From Nitrososphaerota archaeon (GTDB taxonomy: Archaea > Thermoproteota > Nitrososphaeria > Nitrososphaerales > CADDZS01): a stretch of DNA of 64,000 bases. The DNA lies in contig JAJPHP010000081.1 in assembly GCA_021325255.1 (NCBI GenBank), forward strand, positions 1 to 64,000. Direction: 5' to 3'. The notes below the pieces were generated by a model that made no database searches, was not told the origin of the DNA, and saw nothing but the letters and a program-made list of their open reading frames with translations. Of the stretch, positions 8,399 to 17,470 are shown piece after piece (positions within the stretch are counted from its first letter, which is position 1; each line of letters begins with the position of its first letter). A program made the position numbers and the translations under genes.

Positions 8399-8740
8399 TC
8401 AGACCAGAACGCAGTTGAGTTGATAAATTTCGTCCGTAATTGTATTTCCACGAACCAGCTTGCGCTTCTTCTGCCCGTTACCCGAGCCTTTGCGAAAGCC
8501 CACGCCCTCTGTTAGGAGAACGTACTTCTTGACTCCGCCAGAGATGTCTGACCGCATAGGAAAGCCTGCCCTATCACTTCCGCCAGTGATTCGGACTCTT
8601 CCCTGAACGCCAAGAAGCGATCCATCAACTTCCTCGCCCAGCCTGAGGCCTAGCAAAGGTTGAGCTTGTTGGTCTTTGAGCTCGACCGTTTGGGTCTTCC
8701 TTGTCTTGCCATCAGCAACTACAATCTTGAAGGATGCCAT
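8399..8740 (-). CDS. rps6e: Ribosomal protein S6e
   Basis: A 113-residue short archaeal S6e: MASFKIVVADGKTRKTQT at the start, LGLRLGEEVDGSLLG, then the conserved RITGGSDRAGFPMRSDISG near residues 52-70 and RKGSGNGQKKRKLVRGNTIT. This is the rRNA-binding core without the eukaryotic phosphorylated tail. It is part of the 30S subunit. It lies 120 bases downstream of infB in the leftward cluster. Identity is secure. Confidence 0.96.
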   Translation of the reverse strand: MASFKIVVADGKTRKTQTVELKDQQAQPLLGLRLGEEVDGSLLGVQGRVRITGGSDRAGFPMRSDISGGVKKYVLLTEGVGFRKGSGNGQKKRKLVRGNTITDEIYQLNCVLV

Positions 8741-8860
8741 TTGATAATCAATGCACTTGCATTAAGAAATATTTCCTTTCAGCAGGCTAATTAAGCCTGT
8801 TGTTGATGTTTGGTTATACTTTTTGTTAAGATAGTGCACTAATCTTGATAGGATCAAATC

Positions 8861-10663
8861 CTAGTAACCATAGAGCGGAGTCGTCTTTCTTCTGGTTTCG
8901 ACTATCTCCTTCAGCAAGTCCCTGTCATCACCCGAGATGACGTTCAAGAACTTTTGATTCAGTGTCTTAACTTCATGATCGCTCGGTAGCGTGTAGAGGA
9001 TATCCCCCTCGTTTATCTGCCTTCCAATTGTAGGACCCATGATTGACACGGCGACCTGCATTGATTTCGTGGCCTCTGGGATGCTCTTTCCTTCCGCTTG
9101 CAGCTGGTGAATTGTGCCGGTTGTCTTGCCTTCAGCATTCATCACGGTAGATTTCTGACGGAGTCTGCCCGAGAGCACTTCAATTCCAAATACGGCAGGA
9201 TCACTCCTCCTGAAGGAAAAGCCCTTGAGGAACTGGAACTTGCAGAGGGGTGTAATCGACTGGAGCTCGTTTTTCTGTTCCTGATCTCTTTCTCTGTTTA
9301 CCCAGTCGAGATAGCTGTCAATTAGATTGTAGATTATCTGCTCTGAAAATACGACGACCCCGGAATCTCTTGCTTCTTGCTCAGCGTCCGGAAGAACCTT
9401 CACGCTGAATGCGAGCACCGCCCCGCGGTATCGGTCTGTCTTCCGAACCGCCGAAGCCTCCACCACGTCCCTCCTCGTCACCGGGCCAATATCTGCTCGC
9501 CTAACAGGGATCTGCCTTGCCCTCAACATCTCGATCAGTGCTTCGAGCGATCCAAGTGCATCGGCCTTTAGAATTACTCCGTTAACCTCGGACTCGATCA
9601 TGACCTGGCTTATCTCCGATTCGACGCTCGCCCGGATCTGATCCAGCTTTGATTCTTCCCCCTGCGCCACCGGCGAGCCAGCGAGCACTCCCTCGAGGTC
9701 TGGCGTGACGATCTTTACTCCGGCTGCTGCTGAGATGTGGTCTACGCTGACAAACTTGTCCCGCGGGTCGCGCATCTCGTCTAGCGGTTTCGGAAGAAAG
9801 ATAGCCTTGATTCGCGAAGAAATCGCTCCTTCTTTCTTTGCTACTACAACGTAGTCACCTGTGCGAAGAGTGCCCTCAAGCAGGATGATATTCGCGGTCT
9901 CGCCTATTCCTGGCTCCTGCTTCACCTCGAGCACAATTCCTCTTGCCGGCGTGTCCCACGAAATTGCAAGTCTCTTTTGAAGATAGACTTGCGTCAACCC
10001 AACGAGCACAGCAATGAGTTCAGGGATCCCCTCGCCTGTCCTCGCACTGACAGGAACGATTGCGACCTCCTTTGTAAAGTCCTTGACGCGATAAAGTGCC
10101 TCTGAGTTTAATCCTGCTCTCGAGAGCGAGCCGACAACCGTATAGATCTTCTCATCGAGAATGTCTATGACGCTCTTCGGCTGATTCTTGATTGACTGGG
10201 TGACAAAGTTTGAGGTCCCCTTTCTCCAACCTGAAATCGTGTCGATCTTGTTGAGCGCGACCACAAATGGGACTTTTCTCTGCTTCAAAATCTCAAGGCT
10301 CTCATAGGTCTGCTGCTCTAGCCCCTTTTGCACGTCAACGACTAGGATCGAAATGTCTGCGGCTGACCCTCCCCTCGACCTGAGATTGGTGAAGATCTCA
10401 TGGCCAGGCGTATCGATCACGAGCAATCCCGGAACACGGACTTCGCCCCCTCCGAGCGACTTGAGAAGTGGACCACAGATCTCCTTCAATGTATCCGCGG
10501 GGAAGAAACTTGCTCCGATGTGTTGGGTAATTCCGCCGACCTCTCTCGCCTGGACCCCCGTTCCCCTAATCTTGTCTAGCAGGGAGGTCTTGCCCGAGTC
10601 GACGTGCCCAAGCACGACAACCACTGGCTGGCGTATGCGTTTCGTCTGTTCGCTCTGCGACAT
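8861..10663 (-). CDS. infB: Translation initiation factor aIF5B (IF-2 like)
   Basis: A 600-residue GTPase promoting subunit joining. G1 is VVLGHVDSGKTSLLDKIRG, switch I VGGITQHIGASFF, G3 IDTPGHEIFTNLRSRGG, G4 ALNKIDT. The C-terminal barrels and the SEV/NGVILKADALGSLEAL domain are in place, and the length matches archaeal aIF5B. No intein is seen at the P-loop. The gene sits between ndk and S6e in the order S28e-L24e-ndk-infB, a conserved archaeal arrangement. Start at ATG 10663 places the G domain about 15 residues in, as usual. Confidence 0.97.
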   Translation of the reverse strand: MSQSEQTKRIRQPVVVVLGHVDSGKTSLLDKIRGTGVQAREVGGITQHIGASFFPADTLKEICGPLLKSLGGGEVRVPGLLVIDTPGHEIFTNLRSRGGSAADISILVVDVQKGLEQQTYESLEILKQRKVPFVVALNKIDTISGWRKGTSNFVTQSIKNQPKSVIDILDEKIYTVVGSLSRAGLNSEALYRVKDFTKEVAIVPVSARTGEGIPELIAVLVGLTQVYLQKRLAISWDTPARGIVLEVKQEPGIGETANIILLEGTLRTGDYVVVAKKEGAISSRIKAIFLPKPLDEMRDPRDKFVSVDHISAAAGVKIVTPDLEGVLAGSPVAQGEESKLDQIRASVESEISQVMIESEVNGVILKADALGSLEALIEMLRARQIPVRRADIGPVTRRDVVEASAVRKTDRYRGAVLAFSVKVLPDAEQEARDSGVVVFSEQIIYNLIDSYLDWVNRERDQEQKNELQSITPLCKFQFLKGFSFRRSDPAVFGIEVLSGRLRQKSTVMNAEGKTTGTIHQLQAEGKSIPEATKSMQVAVSIMGPTIGRQINEGDILYTLPSDHEVKTLNQKFLNVISGDDRDLLKEIVETRRKTTPLYGY

Positions 10664-10932
10664 TTCGGTTCAAACCTGACTCGTTTCGGAAGGCAGCAAG
10701 CGGTTAGAGAAATAATCCACTATTCGTGCGCCCACCTTCTTTTCTATTTAATTCTCAACCAACGCTCGCATGCATATAGAATGAGGGGCTTCTTCGACTT
10801 TTAGGAGCGCCCAACAGCCTTCATATCACGTTGGGAAACAGGTTAGAAAAAAATCTAACCCCACATCAGGATTAGGAATATTGGCATAGCTGGGAATTAA
10901 GCGAGGCAGAAAAAATGATTGCCTTGGTGTCT

Positions 10933-11346
10933 CTACTCGCTGCCTGGAAAGATTACCTTGGATTCTCTCACAAAGCTTTCTTGGGAATCTGAAGCATGGA
11001 TCACATTATCCGTAATTCCCAAGGCATAGTCTCCTCGAATCGTCCCACTCATAGCTTCAAAACTCTTGGTTGCGCCAATCATCCTTCTTACGACCTCGAC
11101 GGCGTTGTTACCCTCAAGAACTGCCGCGACAACGGGCCCCGAAGTTATGAACTTTTCAAGTTCAGGAAAGAAAGGCTTCCCCAAATGAGGCGAGTAAAAT
11201 TCCTGCGCCTTGGCAACGTCAAAACTAAGCATCTCGAGCCTCTGCAATTTGAAACCCCTCTTTTCAAACCTCGATAGAATCTCTCCTACAAGAAACCGAG
11301 AAACCCCGTCGGGCTTGATCATAATAAGCGTTCTTTCGTATGCCAA
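10933..11346 (-). CDS. ndk: Nucleoside diphosphate kinase
   Basis: A 137-residue NDK, which balances NTP pools through a phospho-histidine intermediate. ERTLIMIKPDGV at the start and the active-site run NVIHASDS with His117 are visible; the family consensus is NxxHGSDS, so Gly is Ala here. RMIGAT and GTIRGDYA nucleotide-binding elements are intact. It starts 12 bases after the L24e stop and is followed by infB after a 269-base gap that contains no visible gene. Confidence 0.95.
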   Translation of the reverse strand: MAYERTLIMIKPDGVSRFLVGEILSRFEKRGFKLQRLEMLSFDVAKAQEFYSPHLGKPFFPELEKFITSGPVVAAVLEGNNAVEVVRRMIGATKSFEAMSGTIRGDYALGITDNVIHASDSQESFVRESKVIFPGSE

Positions 11347-11358
11347 CTGAGGACAAAC

Positions 11359-11619
11359 CTATGCCTTGCTCGCGCGAGCGCCCCTGTTTTCGGCGGCAAG
11401 CGGAGCAACCATTGCTCCCTTTGCTGGGCGCGTTGGAGTCTGTTGTTTCGAGCGAGCCCACTTTAATTTTCTCGGGTCCCGTTTCAGCTTCAGAGAATTC
11501 TTTTTGCATTTTGTTGAGCAGAACCAGAAGGTCGCTCCATCGTTCCTGATGAACATGACTCCGTTGCCAAGTGGAACGGATCTAGAGCAAAACGAGCATC
11601 TTTTTGGTGTGTAGGACAA
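11359..11619 (-). CDS. rpl24e: Ribosomal protein L24e
   Basis: An 86-residue zinc ribosomal protein. CSFCSRSVPLGNGVMFIRND and FWFCSTKCKKN give the four Cys ligands, followed by RDPRKLKWA, the classic L24e end. Residues from 60 on form an extra Ala/Arg-rich tail of about 25 residues not present in most archaeal forms. It is a large-subunit protein near the L3 binding region. It lies in the order S28e, L24e, ndk, with a 116-base gap after S28e. Confidence 0.95.
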   Translation of the reverse strand: MSYTPKRCSFCSRSVPLGNGVMFIRNDGATFWFCSTKCKKNSLKLKRDPRKLKWARSKQQTPTRPAKGAMVAPLAAENRGARASKA

Positions 11620-11735
11620 TACAACTTTTCACGCATTGATTTTTTACATTTCATATTATTTAGGCGGACACACTTTCGCTGACCAAGGGACACAGACAGT
11701 GTAGCCCTCTCCGGCGAATACGTTAGTCTCTTCGC

Positions 11736-11951
11736 TTATCTTATCTTTCTTGCTTCTCTTTCTGTCTCTCGGAGCGTAAGAATGTCACCCATTCTCACTG
11801 GCCCCTTTACGTTTCGAGTGAGAATTCTACCGCGATCTCTTCCTTCAAGAAGTTTAACACGGACCTGAGTAATCTCTCCTGCAACACCAGTCCTTCCTAC
11901 GACCTGGATAATTTCCGCGGCGGTGACTCTTTCTTCTGACCTTGCGCTCAT
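11736..11951 (-). CDS. rps28e: Ribosomal protein S28e
   Basis: A 71-residue S28e: [20 protein letters not shown], then [19 protein letters not shown], then [17 protein letters not shown], the invariant C-terminus. It binds near the mRNA exit of the small subunit. It is 62 bases after L7Ae and 116 bases before L24e on the leftward transcript. Length and start are canonical. Confidence 0.97.
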   Translation of the reverse strand: MSARSEERVTAAEIIQVVGRTGVAGEITQVRVKLLEGRDRGRILTRNVKGPVRMGDILTLRETEREARKIR

Positions 11952-12013
11952 TGACAGTTCCTACCTCAAATCACTGTGGTTCGTAAAGCAAAGTTTCAGC
12001 AAGTAGCAAAGTT

Positions 12014-12397
12014 CTACGCAGTAGCTGAGACCTTGAGCTTTGAAACGGCCGCTACAACCTGATCTACCAAAGGCTGTGAATCCCCAGCCTCTACAATGCA
12101 GGCTGAAGCAGAGCCAACGTCCATGCCCAAAGCTGGGCCCATGCTAGCTCTGGTCGGAACAAAAACATACGGCACAGACCTCTCTTCACAGATTATCGGC
12201 AGGTGTGCCACGACCTCGGGAGGCTCGACGTCCTCAGCTATAATTACGAGCTTTGCCACTCCGCGCTCAATTGCCTTCGTCGTCTCGTTCGTTCCCTTTC
12301 TGACCTTTCCGGTCTGCTTTGCTTGTCGCAGCGCCTCGAAGGCAGCCTCTGAGATCTCCTTCGGAGTCTCAAACTTTGCAAAATACGGTCTAGCCAT
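12014..12397 (-). CDS. rpl7ae: Ribosomal protein L7Ae
   Basis: A 127-residue kink-turn binding protein. GKVRKGTNETTKAIERGVAK and LVIIAEDVEPPEVVAHLPII carry the RNA-binding Asn-Glu and the conserved Glu-Asp. VPTRASMGPALGMD follows. In archaea L7Ae works in the 50S subunit, in box C/D and H/ACA RNPs and in RNase P. It heads the L7Ae-S28e-L24e-ndk block and lies 154 bases after gltX. Identity is secure. Confidence 0.97.
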   Translation of the reverse strand: MARPYFAKFETPKEISEAAFEALRQAKQTGKVRKGTNETTKAIERGVAKLVIIAEDVEPPEVVAHLPIICEERSVPYVFVPTRASMGPALGMDVGSASACIVEAGDSQPLVDQVVAAVSKLKVSATA

Positions 12398-12551
12398 GTT
12401 GTATTATCTCAATCTCCGTGATACTCAGCGATAAAAAAGACTGCAGAAAGCACACTAGGTTTGGGTTCATCTCTTTCAATTCCATTCGCCCAGAACATTG
12501 GGCTTTTCTCCCTTTTATAAATTGTATCATTCACGGATGTGCTCCAATTGC

Positions 12552-14312
12552 TCACTTGTGGCTCAGGATGGCGATTCCCTTCTCGTCTATCCTGCAGAAA
12601 CCAACGCGCACAAATTGAACGATTTCTCCCGCCCGTAGCCGATCAACCTCAGGCTCACTTACCCCAGCGATGGTGGTTAGGCTATCTGGATTGAAGGTGT
12701 CGTGAATAAGCAAGGCGCCGGGAACCAGCACTTTAAGCTCGACCTTGCCCTCGCGGGGAACCCACTGGAATTTTGGAACTCCAACGATTGAACTGTCTGG
12801 CACATAGGTCCCGATCACTTCCTGTGGGCTCACGGACTCGACCTTCACATTGTATGCTTCGATCAGTCTGAAAATCGACTCGGGCTTTAGAGCCGAGGCG
12901 TCGTCACGAGGTATAAGGAACTGGCCTGAAGTGGCAACAATCCTCTCGCCCATTGGTCTGTCAGGGTGATATTTCAGGCGCACTTCTTTGCTCGGCGCAT
13001 TCCTGACAATGAGAGGAACCGGATTGGGAACAAAGAAGAATCTCTTTGCTACCGGATCCAGAAACTTTCTGTTAATGCTTTCGAGCATATCCCAAGTGGG
13101 CTCGGATTCTACCTTGCTCACACCCATCTGAAGTATGAATTCTCGGATTGTCTGCGGAAGAATTCCTCGTCTTCTCAGGCCAGAAATTGTCGGAAGTCGA
13201 GGATCATCCCAGCCCTTCACATCCCCGCTCTCGATAAGTTTCCTCAGATTTCTTTTTGACACAGTTGTATTTCGAAGAGAGAGCCTTGAGAACTCTATGA
13301 TCTGAGGAACCCTAAGATCCAGGGAGTTCAAAATGGCTCGATACAGTTCATCCCTCAGTTCATACTCCTTGCTCCTCATCGCGTGCGTTACCCCGTCAAG
13401 GCTGTCCTCGATTGGTCCATCGAAATCATAGGTAGGCCAGACGTTGAATTGCCTACCTTTCATCGGGTGTGCCTCCTCGACGATTCTGAAGAGAACAGGA
13501 TCGCGCAACGTCGTATTCACACTCTTCATGTCTCCGACGAAACGGAGCGTTGTGGAGTTAGGCCCCAAACCACCTTTGATCATCTTCTGCCAGAGGTTCT
13601 TGTTCTCCTCAACGGAGCGCGATCGACAGGCGCATTCTAACATCAGGCTCCTGTTTTCTCGCATCTTCTCTTGTGTGCAGGTGCAGACAAAGGCTTTTCC
13701 TCGCGCTATCATTCGCTCGGCAAGCTCGTAGAAGCGAGGCATGTCATCCGATGCATTCTTGATCAGGTCTGGCTTGATTTCAAGCCACTCTAGCGCTTCG
13801 AGGAATGCTCCGTAATACTCTTCCTTTTCTGCCGCAGGATTTGTGTCATCGAATCTCAAGATGAACTTGCCCTCGTATCTTCTCGCATACTGTGAGCCAA
13901 TGATTGCGGCCTTGGCGTGTCCGATGTGCATGAAACCGTTCGGCTCCGGCGGAAATCTTGTGACAACCTGTCCGGGCGAAGCATTAGGAAGGTCTGGTAG
14001 CTCCGGCACCTTGGTTGCGTCTTGCTTGGATACTTCCCTTCTCCTGGATGCATCCTCTTCAAGGAAACCAGGGAATTCTTCTTTGATTGCACGCGACTGG
14101 TCTTCACGGGAGAGGGAATTGACCCGCTGCGTTTCCTCTAGTACAATTGTCCTGACTCGCTTTGCTTCCTTTCGGAGCTCGGAATTCTCCGACAGTATAC
14201 GCCCAATAACTGAATTTTGGTCGGCGCGACTGTTGTGCTGAATAGCATTGAGCAGGGCGTACTTTCTTGCCAACCTGCCAATTTGCTTGTCGTCCTCAAC
14301 TCGATCGCTCAA
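12552..14312 (-). CDS. gltX: Glutamyl-tRNA synthetase, archaeal type
   Basis: A 586-residue class Ib synthetase that charges tRNA-Glu and, in archaea lacking GlnRS, also tRNA-Gln before amidation. The HIGH motif is MHIGHAKAA at residues 128-136. The KMSKS-like loop is VSKRNLRK. The N-terminal 110 residues are the archaeal helical extension, and the C-terminal beta-barrel domain replaces the bacterial helical one. It closes the isoprenoid part of the leftward cluster, 120 bases after the prenyl synthase gene, a common archaeal arrangement. Confidence 0.95.
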   Translation of the reverse strand: MSDRVEDDKQIGRLARKYALLNAIQHNSRADQNSVIGRILSENSELRKEAKRVRTIVLEETQRVNSLSREDQSRAIKEEFPGFLEEDASRRREVSKQDATKVPELPDLPNASPGQVVTRFPPEPNGFMHIGHAKAAIIGSQYARRYEGKFILRFDDTNPAAEKEEYYGAFLEALEWLEIKPDLIKNASDDMPRFYELAERMIARGKAFVCTCTQEKMRENRSLMLECACRSRSVEENKNLWQKMIKGGLGPNSTTLRFVGDMKSVNTTLRDPVLFRIVEEAHPMKGRQFNVWPTYDFDGPIEDSLDGVTHAMRSKEYELRDELYRAILNSLDLRVPQIIEFSRLSLRNTTVSKRNLRKLIESGDVKGWDDPRLPTISGLRRRGILPQTIREFILQMGVSKVESEPTWDMLESINRKFLDPVAKRFFFVPNPVPLIVRNAPSKEVRLKYHPDRPMGERIVATSGQFLIPRDDASALKPESIFRLIEAYNVKVESVSPQEVIGTYVPDSSIVGVPKFQWVPREGKVELKVLVPGALLIHDTFNPDSLTTIAGVSEPEVDRLRAGEIVQFVRVGFCRIDEKGIAILSHK

Positions 14313-14432
14313 TACGTTCTAACATCAACTCTCAATATCACAAATGACTTCATTTCAGAAAAACACTGCGAAAGCTGTGACACGAAAACAGGATCTAGGT
14401 AGTTTAACAAAAGTGTTTGATTTTCAGGTCCG

Positions 14433-15581
14433 CTAGTAATCTCGATTGGTTAGGTACTCTAACAGTCCACGCAATTCAAGACACCTGTCCGAGGTGATTC
14501 CGCCATCGGCGATTCTCGTTAGTTCATCAAACTCTGAAAGCGCTTTTTCAGAGTGCTTTCTTGCAAAGTCAATTGCATAGTCAATGGAACCGTACTCCTT
14601 CATCCTGTTGAATACGTACTTCATCTCCTCCCGGCTTTTCTCCTCCCTTCTTTTGGAGAGATAGCCAATGATCTTGCTTCTTGTCGACTCGTCCGACTTT
14701 CTGAGAAGATGAATTACCATCAAAGTCCGCTTTCCTTCGTACAGGTCTCCAAGTATTTCTTTTCCATACTTTGATTCCTCAGCAGTAAGGTTGAGAACAT
14801 CGTCGATAATCTGGAAAGAAATCCCGAGATCCGTGCCAAGGCCGACGAGCCTCTCCATTATGCCATTTGGGTGTTTATCCCGCTTGCCTTGATTGGTGAT
14901 AATCGCGTGGATGGGCTTTCCAAAAGAAGTCGCTTGAGTCAATGAAGAAAGAGATCGCACGGCGATAATTGCGCCCATCCGTGAAGGAGAGATGCATGTA
15001 TACCATGCCGCCTTCTTGGTTACCATTAAAAGGTAATCTTCCTCATCAATGTCCCACTCGTTGTGAGTAGTCCACGCGAGTTCCATCTGCTGGCCTTCAG
15101 TGGTTTCGTTAAGCATGTTCGCAAATTCTGAAAGGATCTCGAGCGTCGCTTCTTTACCGATGATGTCGCTGTTTGTCAGCAGGAGTTCCCACATCTTACC
15201 GTGAAGTGCATCCCCGACATTGATGGCCAGTTCCAGCCCATACTTCTTATGAAGTGCGGGTGCGCCTCTTCTCATGTCGGATTTGTCTTCGATGTCGTCG
15301 TGTATCAGAATCCAATTTTGAAAGAGCTCTAAAGCTGCGGCGGTGACGAGGGCCTCTTCCCTCCTTCCACCGAACAATTCGCACCACATTATGCAGAGCG
15401 TGCCACGCAGACCCTTACCGCCTCTTGAAGGGTAGTCACGCATCATCTCGTAGAGGTTTGAGATTTGCTTTGACTTGTGCGTCTTTGGAAGAAATTGTAG
15501 CACCAAGGCATCGAGTTCCTTCTTGTTCTCCGCAAGAGTGGCCTTCAAACGTTCAATTTCGGGTTCTGCTTTCATGCCCAA
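14433..15581 (-). CDS. Geranylgeranyl diphosphate synthase-type prenyltransferase
   Basis: A 382-residue trans-prenyl synthase that builds the C20 (or longer) chain of archaeal lipids. The first Asp-rich motif is DDIED at 95-99, with GGKGLRG about 40 residues before. The second is QIIDDVLN at 257-264, where the last Asp of the usual DDxxD is Asn. The C-terminus is longer than the usual 330 residues. It follows isopentenyl phosphate kinase after 118 bases. Genes for type II IPP isomerase and RNase J, often found between these two in archaea, are absent here. Confidence 0.9.
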   Translation of the reverse strand: MGMKAEPEIERLKATLAENKKELDALVLQFLPKTHKSKQISNLYEMMRDYPSRGGKGLRGTLCIMWCELFGGRREEALVTAAALELFQNWILIHDDIEDKSDMRRGAPALHKKYGLELAINVGDALHGKMWELLLTNSDIIGKEATLEILSEFANMLNETTEGQQMELAWTTHNEWDIDEEDYLLMVTKKAAWYTCISPSRMGAIIAVRSLSSLTQATSFGKPIHAIITNQGKRDKHPNGIMERLVGLGTDLGISFQIIDDVLNLTAEESKYGKEILGDLYEGKRTLMVIHLLRKSDESTRSKIIGYLSKRREEKSREEMKYVFNRMKEYGSIDYAIDFARKHSEKALSEFDELTRIADGGITSDRCLELRGLLEYLTNRDY

Positions 15582-15699
15582 ATCGCGTGTCCCTTCTGTC
15601 CTGCGCTCTGTGCTTCACGTTTCTATACAGAATCCCACGCATTCCTTCGTAGGATCTTCGTTAATGTCCGTCCCTTTGAAGTCAAACATCGTGGCTCTA

Positions 15700-16497
15700 T
15701 TAAAATGACTTCCCACGCTCTAGCTTCGTCGCCTTGATTTCGCTTTCTCCCAGAAGACACCTCTCGAGCCTCTCAGTTTTGTTTCCGTTCAGAAAGAATA
15801 CCTCGCACCCGAGTTCACTGAGTTTCATTGCCAGCTCGAGTTTGTGGCCGACACCCCCAGTCACGTCGAACTTTCTCGGGCTTGACTTGACCTGAAGAGA
15901 GGCTAACGAGGAGCGGTCCAATTTTGAAAGTATCCTCCCCCGTAGACTTGAATCTGGATAGATGCCATCGACGTCCATTGCAAATATTACTCGTGAAACA
16001 TCGAATTTCCTCGCAAGTGCAATGCAAACCTCGTCGCCAGAGATAATTCTTGCGCCGCCTTTGGTAACGCTGACATCACCGAAGGATACTGGAATTAGGT
16101 TTGTCTCAAAAAGCAAGGGTACTAGTGAGCTTCCTAGGTTTGAGAGATGTCCTCGCTGATCCAACATGTCCGGTGCTTCGATAGTTCTGCAGTTGACTTT
16201 TTGCCTAATGAGCTCCGAGAGCACAATGCAATGTAGCTGTCGCATTGCAAAGGAGGTCAATGAAACAGCTTTGGGATCTACGGAAGAGAAACGAGACGAC
16301 GAGAGGTCGTATCTTTTCGCATAGTAATGGCCGAAAGACCCTCCTCCGTGTACAAGGAAAAGTCTGTGTGACGCGCTCGGCAGGCGCGATAATCTGATTG
16401 CCCTAACTGCTGCTCTAATAGCCCGTGTGTTGGGGGTAAGCGGTCTATCTTTTTCTGTGATCAAGCTCCCACCGAGCTTGAGTACGGTTACACGCAA
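15700..16497 (-). CDS. ipk: Isopentenyl phosphate kinase
   Basis: A 265-residue amino-acid-kinase-fold enzyme that turns isopentenyl phosphate into IPP in the archaeal mevalonate route. It begins VTVLKLGGSLITEKDRPL; the catalytic His is His57 in VHGGGSFGHYYAKRY, the residue that separates IPK from related kinases. DVDGIYPDS and KFDVTGGVGHK follow. It starts four bases after the mevalonate kinase stop, so the two are likely co-translated. Identity is secure. Confidence 0.94.
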   Translation of the reverse strand: MRVTVLKLGGSLITEKDRPLTPNTRAIRAAVRAIRLSRLPSASHRLFLVHGGGSFGHYYAKRYDLSSSRFSSVDPKAVSLTSFAMRQLHCIVLSELIRQKVNCRTIEAPDMLDQRGHLSNLGSSLVPLLFETNLIPVSFGDVSVTKGGARIISGDEVCIALARKFDVSRVIFAMDVDGIYPDSSLRGRILSKLDRSSLASLQVKSSPRKFDVTGGVGHKLELAMKLSELGCEVFFLNGNKTERLERCLLGESEIKATKLERGKSF

Positions 16498-16501
16498 TGT
16501 C

Positions 16502-17470
16502 TCACTGCCTCTCGAACTCGCTCTCCCAACAAACCCCGCTTTGTGGAATTTTGCAAAGGAAGGAGTCGCTATAGTGGTTCAGCATTTGTCTTAGAAGAAA
16601 TTCCGCTTTTTCGGGTTTCGGCAGTACAACTATGCAACCTCCACCTCCCGCGCCCGTGATTTTGGCTCCGTAAGAAGAATCCTTGGAAAGCGCCAGCTCC
16701 ACCATATCTTCGAGCGGCCGATTTGATACGCCGATCCAGCAAAGGGCGGATTGCATTAGGTTCATGATAGCCCCGAGATAGGGTAGATTGCACTTTGACA
16801 GAGCAGTTGCAGCCTCCAAGCTAAAAAGAGAGGCCGATTGCGTCAGTCTTTCCAAGGTGTCTGGATATTCGTCCTTGCGGAAAGATGCTCTCCTTATCAG
16901 GTCAGAAGTTTTTCTCTGCTTGCCCGAGTGTGCCACCAACAGTTGAATTGGCTCGGATAGCGGAATCTGTTTTGCGCCCGTATTCTTGCTGAACAAGATG
17001 ACGCCACCCCTCAGACTTGCCTGAATGTCGATTCCCGAAGGAGAGCCGTGTATCTTTTTCTCGCCAGCCATCGCAATTTCATAGAGTCTATCGTCGTCAG
17101 CCTCGTAGCGCATAAATCGACTCAGCGCCGCCGCGGTTGCAACGGAGACCGCAGCAGAGGATCCTAGTCCAGATCCGGCCGGGATTGTCGATTCAATCTC
17201 AATCCGCAGGCCGGGGCTGCGCAGGCCGTACTCGGAGAACAATCGCCTTGCGACTGCCTTCGGTGCAGAAAATAATTGGTCGTCACTCGCAACTCTGGAG
17301 GCTCGCCCCCTTGCGACAATGAATGATTCACCGTCACCAGATTGCGACACTGTGACAGTAGCTCTCCGATCTATTGCGGCTGCAACCGCATACGCCCCAT
17401 GAACTACGAAATGTTCACCGGTGATGATGACTTTACCCGGTGCGCTCGCCCGTACCCCATCTACCTTCAT
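16502..17470 (-). CDS. mvk: Mevalonate kinase
   Basis: A 322-residue GHMP kinase making mevalonate 5-phosphate. The start APGKVIITGEHFVVHGAYA is typical, the ATP loop is IPAGSGLGSSAAVSVA (about residues 96-111), and the C-terminal KITGAGGGGCIVVL is the third GHMP motif. It overlaps the Memo gene by four bases (ATGA), indicating translational coupling, and is followed at once by IPK. Identity is secure. Confidence 0.95.
   Translation of the reverse strand: MKVDGVRASAPGKVIITGEHFVVHGAYAVAAAIDRRATVTVSQSGDGESFIVARGRASRVASDDQLFSAPKAVARRLFSEYGLRSPGLRIEIESTIPAGSGLGSSAAVSVATAAALSRFMRYEADDDRLYEIAMAGEKKIHGSPSGIDIQASLRGGVILFSKNTGAKQIPLSEPIQLLVAHSGKQRKTSDLIRRASFRKDEYPDTLERLTQSASLFSLEAATALSKCNLPYLGAIMNLMQSALCWIGVSNRPLEDMVELALSKDSSYGAKITGAGGGGCIVVLPKPEKAEFLLRQMLNHYSDSFLCKIPQSGVCWESEFERQ

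Noticed and set aside
8342..8518. Rightward frame MMKRKCRECKKNYRDCVLKR with Cys residues before S6e
   Set aside because: It runs antisense through the 3' part of the S6e gene, and only the first 20 codons lie outside it. No family match.
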